The position numbers and the translations under genes are program-made. A DNA stretch of 14,696 nucleotides, from contig JAILBP010000219.1 in assembly GCA_024680835.1 (NCBI GenBank), forward strand, positions 1-14,696. The letters run 5' to 3'. The first letter of the stretch is position 1. Each line of letters opens with the position of its first letter. Positions 7,167-14,057 of this stretch are shown piece after piece. Below the pieces are notes generated by a model. The model did no database searches. It worked only from the letters and a program-made list of their open reading frames with translations, and was not told where the DNA came from. This stretch comes from RGIG6904 sp024680835. Its GTDB lineage: Bacteria; Bacillota; Clostridia; Lachnospirales; Lachnospiraceae.

Positions 7167-7597
7167 CAGTCCATATATCTCCCAAGCCCGCCGATCCAGT
7201 CGCAGAGGTAAAATCCGTCCTCACACATTGCCGACCACAAAGGCGAAATAAAGTCCCATATCCTGCCGTAAACCTCTTCCCAGGCGGGCGCATCGGTCTT
7301 CCCGGAGATCAGGGTATAATGCTCCCATTTTTTTCTCATATATACATCCGTCTCACACAGCCTGAACATATCAAGCCGCTTTTTCTCTATGGAGATATTC
7401 CTCTCGGAAAAGATCCGCCTGAGATCAGCTGTCGCTCTCCGTCCTCTTATATCGCTCCTGCCCAGAATGTCATAGCAGCTGGCATAGGAATTCATGTTGT
7501 CAGGCAAAAACAGCCTTGTCATGACAGACACTATACTCTCACATAAAAACTGTTCCTCTACCTGTAAAAAGACAGATTCTGATGTCATTTTATTCAT
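7166..7597 (-). CDS. Small protein resembling the C-terminal half of an AbiEii toxin
   Basis: 143 residues, no signal peptide. By eye it follows the C-terminal pattern of AbiEii/AbiGii (DUF1814) nucleotidyltransferase toxins. VEEQFLCESIVSVMTRLF (12-29) stands where they have a helix with a conserved Glu-Lys. MNSYASCYDIL (35-45) stands where they have R-x-K-D-x-Y-D. LRRIFSERNISI (59-70) stands where they have a TF-x-x-R helix. KKWEHYTLISG plus WEEVYGRIWDFISPLW (positions ~88-121) stands where they have a QW-x-x-F segment and the closing helix. The N-terminal nucleotidyltransferase core with its catalytic Asp motif is absent, and the Lys and Asp of the two motifs are replaced. It overlaps the AbiEi-like gene as ATGA and has GGAG seven bases upstream, so it is a proper translated frame. 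Family assignment is inferential; it may be a dead toxin or a repurposed domain. Confidence 0.55.
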   Translation of the reverse strand: MNKMTSESVFLQVEEQFLCESIVSVMTRLFLPDNMNSYASCYDILGRSDIRGRRATADLRRIFSERNISIEKKRLDMFRLCETDVYMRKKWEHYTLISGKTDAPAWEEVYGRIWDFISPLWSAMCEDGFYLCDWIGGLGRYMD

Positions 7598-8214
7598 ATT
7601 CTGTCTCCAAGCCTTGTCTGCACCTTACTCTTGACCTGTCTTCTCACGGCACATTCCATAAGCTCCATCATATCAGTGTGTTTATCACTGTGATAGTTAT
7701 CAACAAATTTATCCACTATTTTATCAACAGTGCTCCTGTCGAACTTCTTTTCATATTTCAATACTTCACATAGAAGACGCTCTCTCGTGTATATATTCAT
7801 CTCACCGCCGCCAAAGGCTGTACTTGTGATCCCGTAATCCAGAGCGCTCTTCTCAACATAATATGGTACCACCCTGGGAGCTTCAAGCTTAAACCTTGAT
7901 CTGGAGACATTTTTGTCTATGGCGATATAATATTCCGATGGTCGTTCCCGAATAAAGCCGTACACATACAGTGCGGATGCCATGGTCAATATACCCTCCG
8001 GAAACAGTATCCGTATCCTCTCGTCATCACTTTTTCCGTCTCTGTACAGCGCATAGCAGCCGTTTTTAATTTTTTTAAGGAAGCATTCCTCCAGAAGCCT
8101 CTGTACTCTCCTGTAGTCGTAGCCCGCTTTTTCCAGATCCGCGGTTCTGACTATGCCACCCTTATCTATTATCAGCTTTTCCAGAAAAGCCTTATCGGTC
8201 AAAAATCTATCCAT
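7594..8214 (-). CDS. AbiEi-type antitoxin / transcriptional regulator
   Basis: 206 residues. Residues 1-57 form a winged-helix domain: FLEKLIIDKGGIVRTADLEKAG, a recognition-helix-like YRRVQRLLEE, and KKIKNGCYAL, the usual end of the wing. This is the layout of AbiEi antitoxins (COG5340), which repress their own operon and neutralise AbiEii. The middle has GILTMASALYVYGFIRERP and EYYIAIDKNVSRSRF (93-107), then YTRERLLCEVLKYEKKF (142-158), all characteristic of the family's effector domain. The partner gene overlaps directly (ATGA), as in AbiE loci, but is short. Start: the frame extends to a TTG at 8268, yet the ATG at 8214 gives the normal antitoxin N-terminus. Neither has a good Shine-Dalgarno, so the start is uncertain. 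It lies divergently from the ArgR-like gene. Confidence 0.8.
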   Translation of the reverse strand: MDRFLTDKAFLEKLIIDKGGIVRTADLEKAGYDYRRVQRLLEECFLKKIKNGCYALYRDGKSDDERIRILFPEGILTMASALYVYGFIRERPSEYYIAIDKNVSRSRFKLEAPRVVPYYVEKSALDYGITSTAFGGGEMNIYTRERLLCEVLKYEKKFDRSTVDKIVDKFVDNYHSDKHTDMMELMECAVRRQVKSKVQTRLGDRI

Positions 8215-8285
8215 AACACCACGATCATCCCGGTTACAATTCACAATCACTTTAAATTCGTTCTGCAAAAAATATAAAAAAACTA

Positions 8286-8314
8286 TTGAATTATCATTTT
8301 CATTGTCTTATACT
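8286..8314 (+). promoter_or_regulatory. Sigma-A-type promoter for the ArgR-like gene
   Basis: TTGAAT (8286-8291), a 17-base spacer, and TATACT (8309-8314) make a good housekeeping promoter pointing right. Transcription would start near 8321, leaving a leader of about 130 bases before the preferred start codon at 8450. A second TATAAT lies at 8331-8336 without a convincing -35. No equally good promoter was seen for the leftward abiEi-like operon in the same 235-base gap. Confidence 0.65.
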
Positions 8315-8358
8315 CATAAAAGGTCAAATATATAATGTCCTTATCCTTGAGAAAAGAC

Positions 8359-8376
8359 ATCCTAATATATCAGGAT
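8359..8376. promoter_or_regulatory. 18-bp near-palindrome in the leader of the ArgR-like gene
   Basis: ATCCTAATATATCAGGAT is symmetric apart from one mismatched pair (A opposite C at positions 6 and 13). It lies about 40 bases after the predicted transcription start and about 75 bases before the gene. An AT-rich 18-bp dyad is the size of an ARG box, though the sequence is not the known TGAAT-type consensus. It is a candidate operator for the neighbouring DNA-binding protein or the AbiEi-like repressor. Confidence 0.4.
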
Positions 8377-8449
8377 CAGGACAGGACCCACGGATCATTC
8401 TATGCCGGATACTATCGGCATCAACCATTTATCGAAAGAGGAACCCAAT

Positions 8450-8965
8450 ATGGATTTTCCAGAGTCAGCCATCGGAGTTAAAAACCCGTCCAGAAAAGAA
8501 TGTGAAAAGATCATCCGCAGAATACTGATCACGGAGATCCTTGAAAACGGTAAAAACAAGCATTTCAGGATGGCTACTGATTTTACCAAATATTTTGAGT
8601 CCCTGTATCCGGCATCCGAGAGTCTTACCAAACAGATCCAGAGAGCCGTAAAATCCATGGACATGCCCAAGGATGAGGACGGTTTTTTCATAGTAGACCG
8701 TACCGTCAAGCAGGTCGAGAAAGAGAAAAACTTAAAGACCATACTGTCGGAAGCCGGAACCGAGGTCACCGACTTAAGTTCACATACCCCCATACTCATA
8801 AAGACAGATCTTTACAACAGGACATATCTGATGCATCTCATATCCGAGGTCGCTTCACTAAACGAGAAGATCGATGCCATGACTGAATGCTCCTCCGGTG
8901 TCATCCTGTACACCACCGAAAAAGACAAAGTATTATCAATCTTGGACAGACTGCTAAATGATTGA
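8450..8965 (+). CDS. ArgR-like protein without the arginine-binding Asp pair
   Basis: 171 residues, soluble. The layout follows arginine repressors. First comes a helical N-terminal part (ECEKIIRRILITEILE, then YPASESLTKQIQRAVKSM in the place of the recognition helix), then a wing-like DEDGFFIVD at about 75-83 and a charged linker. The C-terminal domain runs TPILIKTDLYNRTYLMHLI, VILYTTEKDKVLSILDRLL, resembling the ArgR pattern of hLIVhKT, an amphipathic helix, and TILhI...EDxxxhxxxLL. The GDD of ArgR, which binds arginine, is replaced by TECSSG. The similarity is by eye and remote, so the function is unproven. The start at 8450 is chosen for AGAGGA seven bases upstream; the frame also allows ATG at 8402 with a weaker GGAT. 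It is the only rightward complete gene here, convergent with the carboxypeptidase. Confidence 0.7.
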   Translation: MDFPESAIGVKNPSRKECEKIIRRILITEILENGKNKHFRMATDFTKYFESLYPASESLTKQIQRAVKSMDMPKDEDGFFIVDRTVKQVEKEKNLKTILSEAGTEVTDLSSHTPILIKTDLYNRTYLMHLISEVASLNEKIDAMTECSSGVILYTTEKDKVLSILDRLLND

Positions 8966-8969
8966 TCAC

Positions 8970-9005
8970 AAGACGGATCAGAAATGAAGATCCGTCTTTT
9001 TATTC
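8970..9005 (+). terminator. Rho-independent terminator of the ArgR-like gene
   Basis: AGACGGATC (8971-8979) pairs perfectly with GATCCGTCT (8989-8997) around a 9-base loop, followed by a T-rich run. It starts five bases after the stop of the rightward gene. The stem contains the stop codon of the convergent carboxypeptidase gene. In the leftward direction only two T follow the stem, so it is probably effective only rightward. Confidence 0.85.
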
Positions 9006-10525
9006 TTTTTGGAATGCTTTCCTTCCGTATCATCTATAAAGATCGCACCCTTCATGGCACGCTTTCTGGCTTTTTTCTCAGCTCTCATACGCCTGAAAAC
9101 ATAGGATTTTCCGGCAATTGCCTTACCCACCAGTATCAATATCAGGATCAGGGCCACAGCTATGATGAGCTTTATAAGTAACGCCGGAGTGAGTGAGATC
9201 TTGATCTGCTTCGGAAAAAGATTTCTGAATGACCATTTCTCATCCACCTTATCAGCCGGTTTGTCCGGCTCCGCAGTCTGCTCCTCCTCCACAACCTTAG
9301 TCTTTTCCTGCTCTTTTGTATTGCGGGTCAGTGTGTTTACCGCCTCATCTCCGCTGACTATCACATGTCCCTCAAAAAAATCCGTGGATGCGTCTGCCCC
9401 GGTCGGAACAACATCGGCACGTCCTACCTCGCGTCCCGCATACATGAACACAAAGCTCGCCAGCGTCTTATCTTCACCCGATGAGTACTCGATTTTTTGC
9501 TTTGCATCGGAAAATTCCGCATCTGCCGGCAATATCACCTTGGCATCCGTATCAATGAGTGCGAACTTTTCCGACATATCATAAAAATACGGCCTCTCGA
9601 AGCTCACATCTTCGCTGTCCGTAAGAAGGTTTTCGGAAATGTTGTAGGTCTTGAAATTCTCAAAGCAATAATCGAAAAGGCTGATGGTATCCGTGTAGTG
9701 ATAAGGCGTCTCTGCGCTCATGACCACGCAGACCAGCGTCATGTCGTCCTTTTGGGCATAGGTCACCAGAGTATTACCGGCTGCTATGGTGTATCCGGTC
9801 TTTCCGCCCTTGCAATAGTCATAGAGATAATCCCTGACTCCCTTATACGGATACAGCATCTTGTGATGATTGGCAAGATACGTGGGCTCGTCATGCTTGT
9901 TGGTCACCGGTATAGTATATGTACCCGTCCCGCATATCGTGCGGAAAGTCTCATCATGAAAAGCTGCGCTTGCGATCAGAGCCATATCATGGGCTGTTGT
10001 GTAATGCTCCTCATCCGGCAGACCGTTGGGGTTATTAAAATGTGTATGGGTACAGCCCAGTGACTCTGCCTTTTCATTCATCATCACCGTAAATTCCGGC
10101 ATTGAGCCTGCCACATGCTCGCCTATGGCCCATGCACATTCGTTGGCGGATGCCAGCATCATGCCGTAGAGACACTGCTCCATGGTCATCTTCTCATCCA
10201 CATCCCTGGAAATATGGCTCGTATCCCCCTCGTTACCGTACACCGCCTCCGGCGAAAATGTAACTACCTCATCCAGAGAGCAGCCTTCGATTGCCAGCAT
10301 TGCCGTCATTATCTTGGTGATGGACGCCGGATAATGCACCTCATCCATATTTTTATCAAAAAGTATGGTACCCGTGTCCACATCCATAACACACACTGAT
10401 GACGAACCTACAGTAATGCCCTCCGGCCATTTGGCCTTTGCCGATACCGTAAAGACCGGCACCACTGCCATAAGCAATATGATCAGAAAGGATGTAATGA
10501 TCCTGCAATATTTTTTCAATTTCAT
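8978..10525 (-). CDS. D-alanyl-D-alanine carboxypeptidase (penicillin-binding protein, peptidase S11)
   Basis: 515 residues. The enzyme removes the terminal D-Ala from peptidoglycan stem peptides at the outer face of the membrane. Residues 1-31 are a signal peptide (KLKKYCR, hydrophobic core, VSAKA). The serine-peptidase triad motifs are all present: SITK at 68-71 (nucleophile Ser68), SAN at 126-128 and KTG at 242-244. A PBP5-type C-terminal beta domain spans roughly 305-375. Then comes an acidic, Lys-rich linker (~400-435), a single membrane helix near 448-470, and a strongly basic cytoplasmic tail of about 45 residues ending in DLHF. Most relatives end in an amphipathic anchor, so a full helix plus tail is notable. 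The frame extends to 10588, but only the ATG at 10525 gives the signal peptide. Its AGAGG lies only one base before the ATG, an odd spacing. Confidence 0.94.
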   Translation of the reverse strand: MKLKKYCRIITSFLIILLMAVVPVFTVSAKAKWPEGITVGSSSVCVMDVDTGTILFDKNMDEVHYPASITKIMTAMLAIEGCSLDEVVTFSPEAVYGNEGDTSHISRDVDEKMTMEQCLYGMMLASANECAWAIGEHVAGSMPEFTVMMNEKAESLGCTHTHFNNPNGLPDEEHYTTAHDMALIASAAFHDETFRTICGTGTYTIPVTNKHDEPTYLANHHKMLYPYKGVRDYLYDYCKGGKTGYTIAAGNTLVTYAQKDDMTLVCVVMSAETPYHYTDTISLFDYCFENFKTYNISENLLTDSEDVSFERPYFYDMSEKFALIDTDAKVILPADAEFSDAKQKIEYSSGEDKTLASFVFMYAGREVGRADVVPTGADASTDFFEGHVIVSGDEAVNTLTRNTKEQEKTKVVEEEQTAEPDKPADKVDEKWSFRNLFPKQIKISLTPALLIKLIIAVALILILILVGKAIAGKSYVFRRMRAEKKARKRAMKGAIFIDDTEGKHSKKNKKTDLHF

Positions 10526-10576
10526 ACCTCTTAACAAATTATATATATTATGGTAACTGCTCGCTAAGCAGAAGCT

Positions 10577-10588
10577 ATTATACCACAT
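10577..10588 (-). promoter_or_regulatory. Extended -10 promoter upstream of the carboxypeptidase gene
   Basis: On the minus strand this reads ATGTGGTATAAT, a perfect TATAAT with the TGn extension. No -35 is recognisable at 16-18 bases. Transcription would begin near 10570, about 45 bases before the gene. CCGAC/GTCGG arms at 10589-10611 flank the upstream side and could form a small hairpin or binding site. Confidence 0.55.
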
Positions 10589-10690
10589 CCGACGTCACTA
10601 AATTCGGTCGGCACTTCGTTTGACCTCATTAAGTGATCCTGTATGGGTAAATCTAAACTCAAACTTCGCCGTTGGCTCGTTTTCGTTAAG

Positions 10691-10702
10691 ATTATACCAC
10701 AT
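10691..10702 (-). promoter_or_regulatory. Second, identical extended -10 sequence
   Basis: The same twelve bases as at 10577-10588, in the same orientation and 114 bases away, between the acetyltransferase stop and the carboxypeptidase. Again there is no clear -35. It may be a second promoter or part of a small dispersed promoter-bearing repeat. Bases after each copy (CTTAACGAAAACGAGC and GCTTAGCGAGCAG) are also loosely alike. No terminator separates the acetyltransferase gene from it. Confidence 0.4.
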
Positions 10703-10719
10703 TTTACAACCTATAGCCA

Positions 10720-11199
10720 TCACCGTTCGCGCAATTCCTTTATAAAAAAACGATCCATGGTGCTGTGGACAACACTGTCGGGTCTTTCTATCCGCAGATA
10801 GCCTCTCCTTTCATAGACATGAATGGCAGTTTTCAATACATGGTGCGTTTCCAGATATATCCTGCGATATCCCTTCTCTGCCGCCCTTTCCTCGATAAAA
10901 TCCAGCATCCCGTATCCGAGACCGCGTCCCTTTACGCTGTCCTTAAGATACAGCTTCTGCAGCTCGCAGCATTTATCGAAAAAGGCACACTCACCAAACC
11001 CCACGCCGCCTATGACCTCGCCCTCATCCGTCAGCACATAATACGCTCTCTCAGGATGCTCGTAATATTCGCTCAGATGATCCAGCGCCTCGTCATAATA
11101 TGCAGTTCCCTGTATATTCAGACCATAAGCCTCCAGATTCCTGCGGATGATATGAGCGACAGCAGCGTCATATTCAGGACTTATCAGCTTGTATTCCAT
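10720..11199 (-). CDS. GNAT family N-acetyltransferase
   Basis: 159 residues, a single acetyltransferase domain that uses acetyl-CoA. The strand-4/motif A region is visible as CELQKLYLKDSVKGRGLGYGMLDFIEE (about 78-104), with KGRGLGYG as the pyrophosphate-binding loop. RRIYLETHHVLKTAIHVYERRGYLRI (112-137) is motif B, including the Y-E-R-R-G-Y element near the end. The N-terminal half has a YDEALDHLSEYYEHP stretch. The substrate cannot be told; many such stand-alone enzymes act on small amines or on protein N-termini. GGAG lies six bases before the ATG. The 3' end has no visible terminator, so read-through into the carboxypeptidase gene is possible. Confidence 0.9.
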   Translation of the reverse strand: MEYKLISPEYDAAVAHIIRRNLEAYGLNIQGTAYYDEALDHLSEYYEHPERAYYVLTDEGEVIGGVGFGECAFFDKCCELQKLYLKDSVKGRGLGYGMLDFIEERAAEKGYRRIYLETHHVLKTAIHVYERRGYLRIERPDSVVHSTMDRFFIKELRER

Positions 11200-11226
11200 A
11201 CTAAACTCCGGTTATGCCAACAAATT

Positions 11227-11385
11227 TATACTGCTTTGCAATTTCAATTACCGGTATATCATGGTCACCATAAGAGCCTTATCTGATATACTAACGAAAT
11301 GAATTACCGTTTTTTCCTTTGAACATACACTCAAATTTCATTCGTTAGTCGGGTGTACCGATCATTGAGATCATTAAGCAGTATA
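11227..11385. repeat. 159-bp imperfect hairpin element, copy 1
   Basis: The ends match as inverted TATACTGCTT (11227-11236) and AAGCAGTATA (11376-11385), and the similarity continues inwards for about 34 bases with mismatches. An inner pair, ACTAACGAA (11290-11298) and TTCGTTAGT (11341-11349), encloses the centre. The right-hand 100 bases (11286-11385, read leftward) match a second copy at 14058-14157 at roughly seven in ten positions by hand alignment. It contains no gene. It occupies most of the front part of the 390-base gap between the acetyltransferase and the coiled-coil gene. Confidence 0.6.
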
Positions 11386-11462
11386 AAGTATACAAATACT
11401 TTTAAAAACTGTCAATCGACTATGGAAGATGAGTTCATACCCTGCCCGCCCGCGAACCGCCG

Positions 11463-11478
11463 GTCAGCTTTAGCTGAC
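11463..11478. other. Small perfect hairpin next to the terminator
   Basis: GTCAGCT-TT-AGCTGAC, a 7-bp stem with a 2-base loop, nine bases from the start of the terminator. On the minus strand it is preceded by TTTTTTTATAT and not followed by T, so alone it would not terminate. It may be a relic or a stabilising 3' hairpin. Confidence 0.35.
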
Positions 11479-11482
11479 ATAT

Positions 11483-11533
11483 AAAAAAACAGCTGCGGGA
11501 ATTTTATGTAATTCCCGCAGCCGCTGTTTTTAC
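11483..11533 (-). terminator. Strong terminator after the coiled-coil gene
   Basis: CTGCGGGAATT (11493-11503) pairs perfectly with AATTCCCGCAG (11510-11520) around a 6-base loop. AACAG/CTGTT extends the stem after a 3-base bulge. Read leftward, the stem runs into seven T. Read rightward, it also runs into five T, so it could work both ways. It lies about 60 bases after the stop of the 804-residue gene. Confidence 0.85.
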
Positions 11534-11589
11534 TTACTGTTAGGACAATAATGACCCTTTCCCGGCTGTAAACAGTATCATTTTATACA

Positions 11590-14004
11590 TTACATGGACG
11601 GACCCGCAGGCAGTGCCTTAAGCTTTGGAGCTGCCGGAGCTCCCACCAGCTGCATGGTTGACTTTGTTTTTAACTCGCTGGAATCAACATCCCTGACCTT
11701 CACATCACCGGACTTCAGGATCTCTATATTACCCTTTTTTGCCTCCAGTATCTTTGCTGTCTTAAGACCGGTCATGATAAGATATACCATATCCTTTTCA
11801 TTTGTCTTTGTAACCTTTGGCATCGGATGCTCATTTGGATTCTTACCATCAACATTTTTCACGGCATATTCAACAAATCCCTTTATGTTGAGCTGATCTA
11901 TGACAGACTGTACATTTTTGAGATTGCAGCGGATATTGAAGGTTTCTTCAAAAGCCTCCACAGCCTTCTCTTTTCTTTTAATATACTCATCACAACATAC
12001 CTCATAAAATTTTTTCTTTGCGATCTGGTTTTCGTTCTTTTTACCGGTCGGGTCGATCCATTTTTTAGCGTAATCCTTTGCATACTCAGCTGTTTCCTTT
12101 ACATATTTCGGATCTACTGACATAAATATCTCTGATGCATACAGACCGCTTACACTCTTTTCTTTCTCATCAAAATCTTCCTTATATTTTGCCCGCTGGC
12201 TTGCTATATCCAATATGGAAGTTACGGATCCCTCAGCTAAGGTATCTACATCTGATCTCATAATGAATTCAGACATACCTTCATCTTTAAGCCTGAAATT
12301 GATCTCATTTTTCTGCCTTAATTCACTCTTTTTCATCAGCTCCGCGGCGGTTTTATTTGCATTACTTATGACCTTATCCACAAGCTTCAGCATTTCGTCT
12401 TTATTTTCAATGGCCTGCTGCTTTTTAGCCATATCACCCGCACGTTTATTAAATTCCTTTTCGGCATTTACCGTCAGTTTCTTTAAGCGCTCGATCTCAG
12501 GCTCTAAATTCCTGACCGCTTCTTGATATTCCTTTTTGGCAGCCTCAACCTCTGCCTTCAGCTGTTTCTCGGTATCCTCTAAAAGCTCCTTTCTCTGCTT
12601 CTTTATGTCATTCTCCTTTAATCCCTTTACATCAGGCAAATTCTTGACACGCTCTTCAGTTTCCAGGCGATGCTTTTCGGCAGCGTCATCAAATTTAAGG
12701 GTCAGCTTCCGCTTCTTGTCCGCGATCTTACTGATTTCTTCCTCCAGACTTGCGATGGTTGCATCCTGGTCATTTTTTCGATTAATAGCGTCGTTTCTGG
12801 CTTCAACAGCGCGGGTATATTCCCCTGAATGGCTTCCTCCCAGCCGTACCCACAATCTGCGGAAGAAATTGCTTTCCACCGGCTCAGCAGGAACAGTCAC
12901 GGGATTACTCCTTTCATTATCCAGAACCTGCTTATATTGATTGGTACTATTATCGAAATCATCAAACTGCGGTTGGTAAACCTTATCGCCCTGCTCATTT
13001 ACCCATTTATAATGCTCATTCCACTCATTCTCCTCCAATTCCTTTTTTCTGGCTTCATCGGTAGGATATTTTTCATTAAAGGACTTTTCCCATTCCGAAA
13101 ACTTCTTTTCATTTTCAGCCATGGAATCGGTCAGTTTTTTCTGAGCATTCTCATATTTCGTCCTGTCACGCTCAATTGCCTTGCTGTAGTTCTCTATATC
13201 CTTGCTCCATTTTTCCTTGTTATCCTCATATTTCTCCTGATAATTCAGGTGAGCATTATATTCTACAGTCAGCGTCTGCTCCGTAGCTTTACCTGTTGAT
13301 GCCTCATAAGCCTTTACGAAATCCTTTCCGGCAATAGCTGCCGGTGAATGCCCCGGCACAGTGATATATACCCTTAAGGGCTCCCTGCCGTCTGTGGTTC
13401 CGGGATTTATATCACCGAAAGTCTCGTCCATTCCCTTTATTGGGCTGTCAGGAGTCTTTGAAAAGAACAGTGCCATGTGTATAGCCATCATGGTTCCGAG
13501 TTCCTTCGGAGAAATACCATCGTCCTTCAGCAGGGCATCCATGGAATCATTGGCAAAAAATTTTTCAGCGTAATTGGAGATGGTGCCGTCATTTTCAATG
13601 ATATAAGTATGTTTGGCGACGCGCAGAACCTCCTCTACAGTAGGATCATCACCGGTGCTGTTAAAACTCAGCTTTCCATCCTTGATGGTTTTCATAAAAA
13701 CATTACTGTAGAGTTTTTTATCAGTGTCCCTGCTACTCAAAAACGTTTTTACATTTTTTGCCTTTTCCGGGGAGTTGGCACCTGACGAAAAGACCCCTAA
13801 AAGCTCAGAAAGACCATCGACTACTATGCTGTAATCCCTGTTTAGCTTGTTAGGCGAATAAAAGGATTCCGGCGGATCAAGGCTTGTCACTGCTACATTC
13901 TTCTTTTCTATTTTCGGTTTTAAGTATTCCGGCAGTTTTTCCTGCTGATTATTCGGCTCTGCTTTTTCCGGCTGTTTATTCTCCTGCTGCTCATCCTTTG
14001 GCAT
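11590..14004 (-). CDS. Large soluble coiled-coil protein of unknown function
   Basis: 804 residues, not recognised. There is no signal peptide and no membrane segment. Residues 1-35 are a disordered Gln/Glu/Lys/Pro lead. Residues ~50-240 look globular and mixed (DYSIVVDGLSELLGVF, PKELGTMMAIHMALFF, PLRVYITVPGHSPAAIAG). Two long highly charged helical stretches (~250-335 and ~395-560) have heptad-like spacing and are probably coiled coils. They are separated by a Pro-rich part with NFFRRLWVRLGG at 379-390. The C-terminal region (~575-770) is again mixed, with a Cys-Cys pair at 670-671, and ends in a short Ala/Pro/Leu tail (APAAPKLKALPAGPSM). GAGGAGG lies seven to eight bases before the ATG, a strong ribosome binding site. 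It has its own terminator and is flanked by two inverted repeat copies, so it looks like a single-gene accessory cassette. Codons seem more A/T-rich than in the cluster to its left. Confidence 0.88.
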   Translation of the reverse strand: MPKDEQQENKQPEKAEPNNQQEKLPEYLKPKIEKKNVAVTSLDPPESFYSPNKLNRDYSIVVDGLSELLGVFSSGANSPEKAKNVKTFLSSRDTDKKLYSNVFMKTIKDGKLSFNSTGDDPTVEEVLRVAKHTYIIENDGTISNYAEKFFANDSMDALLKDDGISPKELGTMMAIHMALFFSKTPDSPIKGMDETFGDINPGTTDGREPLRVYITVPGHSPAAIAGKDFVKAYEASTGKATEQTLTVEYNAHLNYQEKYEDNKEKWSKDIENYSKAIERDRTKYENAQKKLTDSMAENEKKFSEWEKSFNEKYPTDEARKKELEENEWNEHYKWVNEQGDKVYQPQFDDFDNSTNQYKQVLDNERSNPVTVPAEPVESNFFRRLWVRLGGSHSGEYTRAVEARNDAINRKNDQDATIASLEEEISKIADKKRKLTLKFDDAAEKHRLETEERVKNLPDVKGLKENDIKKQRKELLEDTEKQLKAEVEAAKKEYQEAVRNLEPEIERLKKLTVNAEKEFNKRAGDMAKKQQAIENKDEMLKLVDKVISNANKTAAELMKKSELRQKNEINFRLKDEGMSEFIMRSDVDTLAEGSVTSILDIASQRAKYKEDFDEKEKSVSGLYASEIFMSVDPKYVKETAEYAKDYAKKWIDPTGKKNENQIAKKKFYEVCCDEYIKRKEKAVEAFEETFNIRCNLKNVQSVIDQLNIKGFVEYAVKNVDGKNPNEHPMPKVTKTNEKDMVYLIMTGLKTAKILEAKKGNIEILKSGDVKVRDVDSSELKTKSTMQLVGAPAAPKLKALPAGPSM

Positions 14005-14057
14005 TGTAGATTCCTCCTCAGTAGTTTGTAATTGGTGTGCAATTTCCTGTCGTCATT

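Noticed and set aside
8395..8799. A 134-codon minus-strand frame under the ArgR-like gene
   Set aside because: It is antisense to a gene with promoter, Shine-Dalgarno and terminator, and its translation has no recognisable or balanced protein character.
11390..11410. AAGTAT-ACAA-ATACTT inverted repeat as a regulatory site
   Set aside because: A 6-bp AT-rich stem is expected by chance in this composition and has no associated promoter or gene start.
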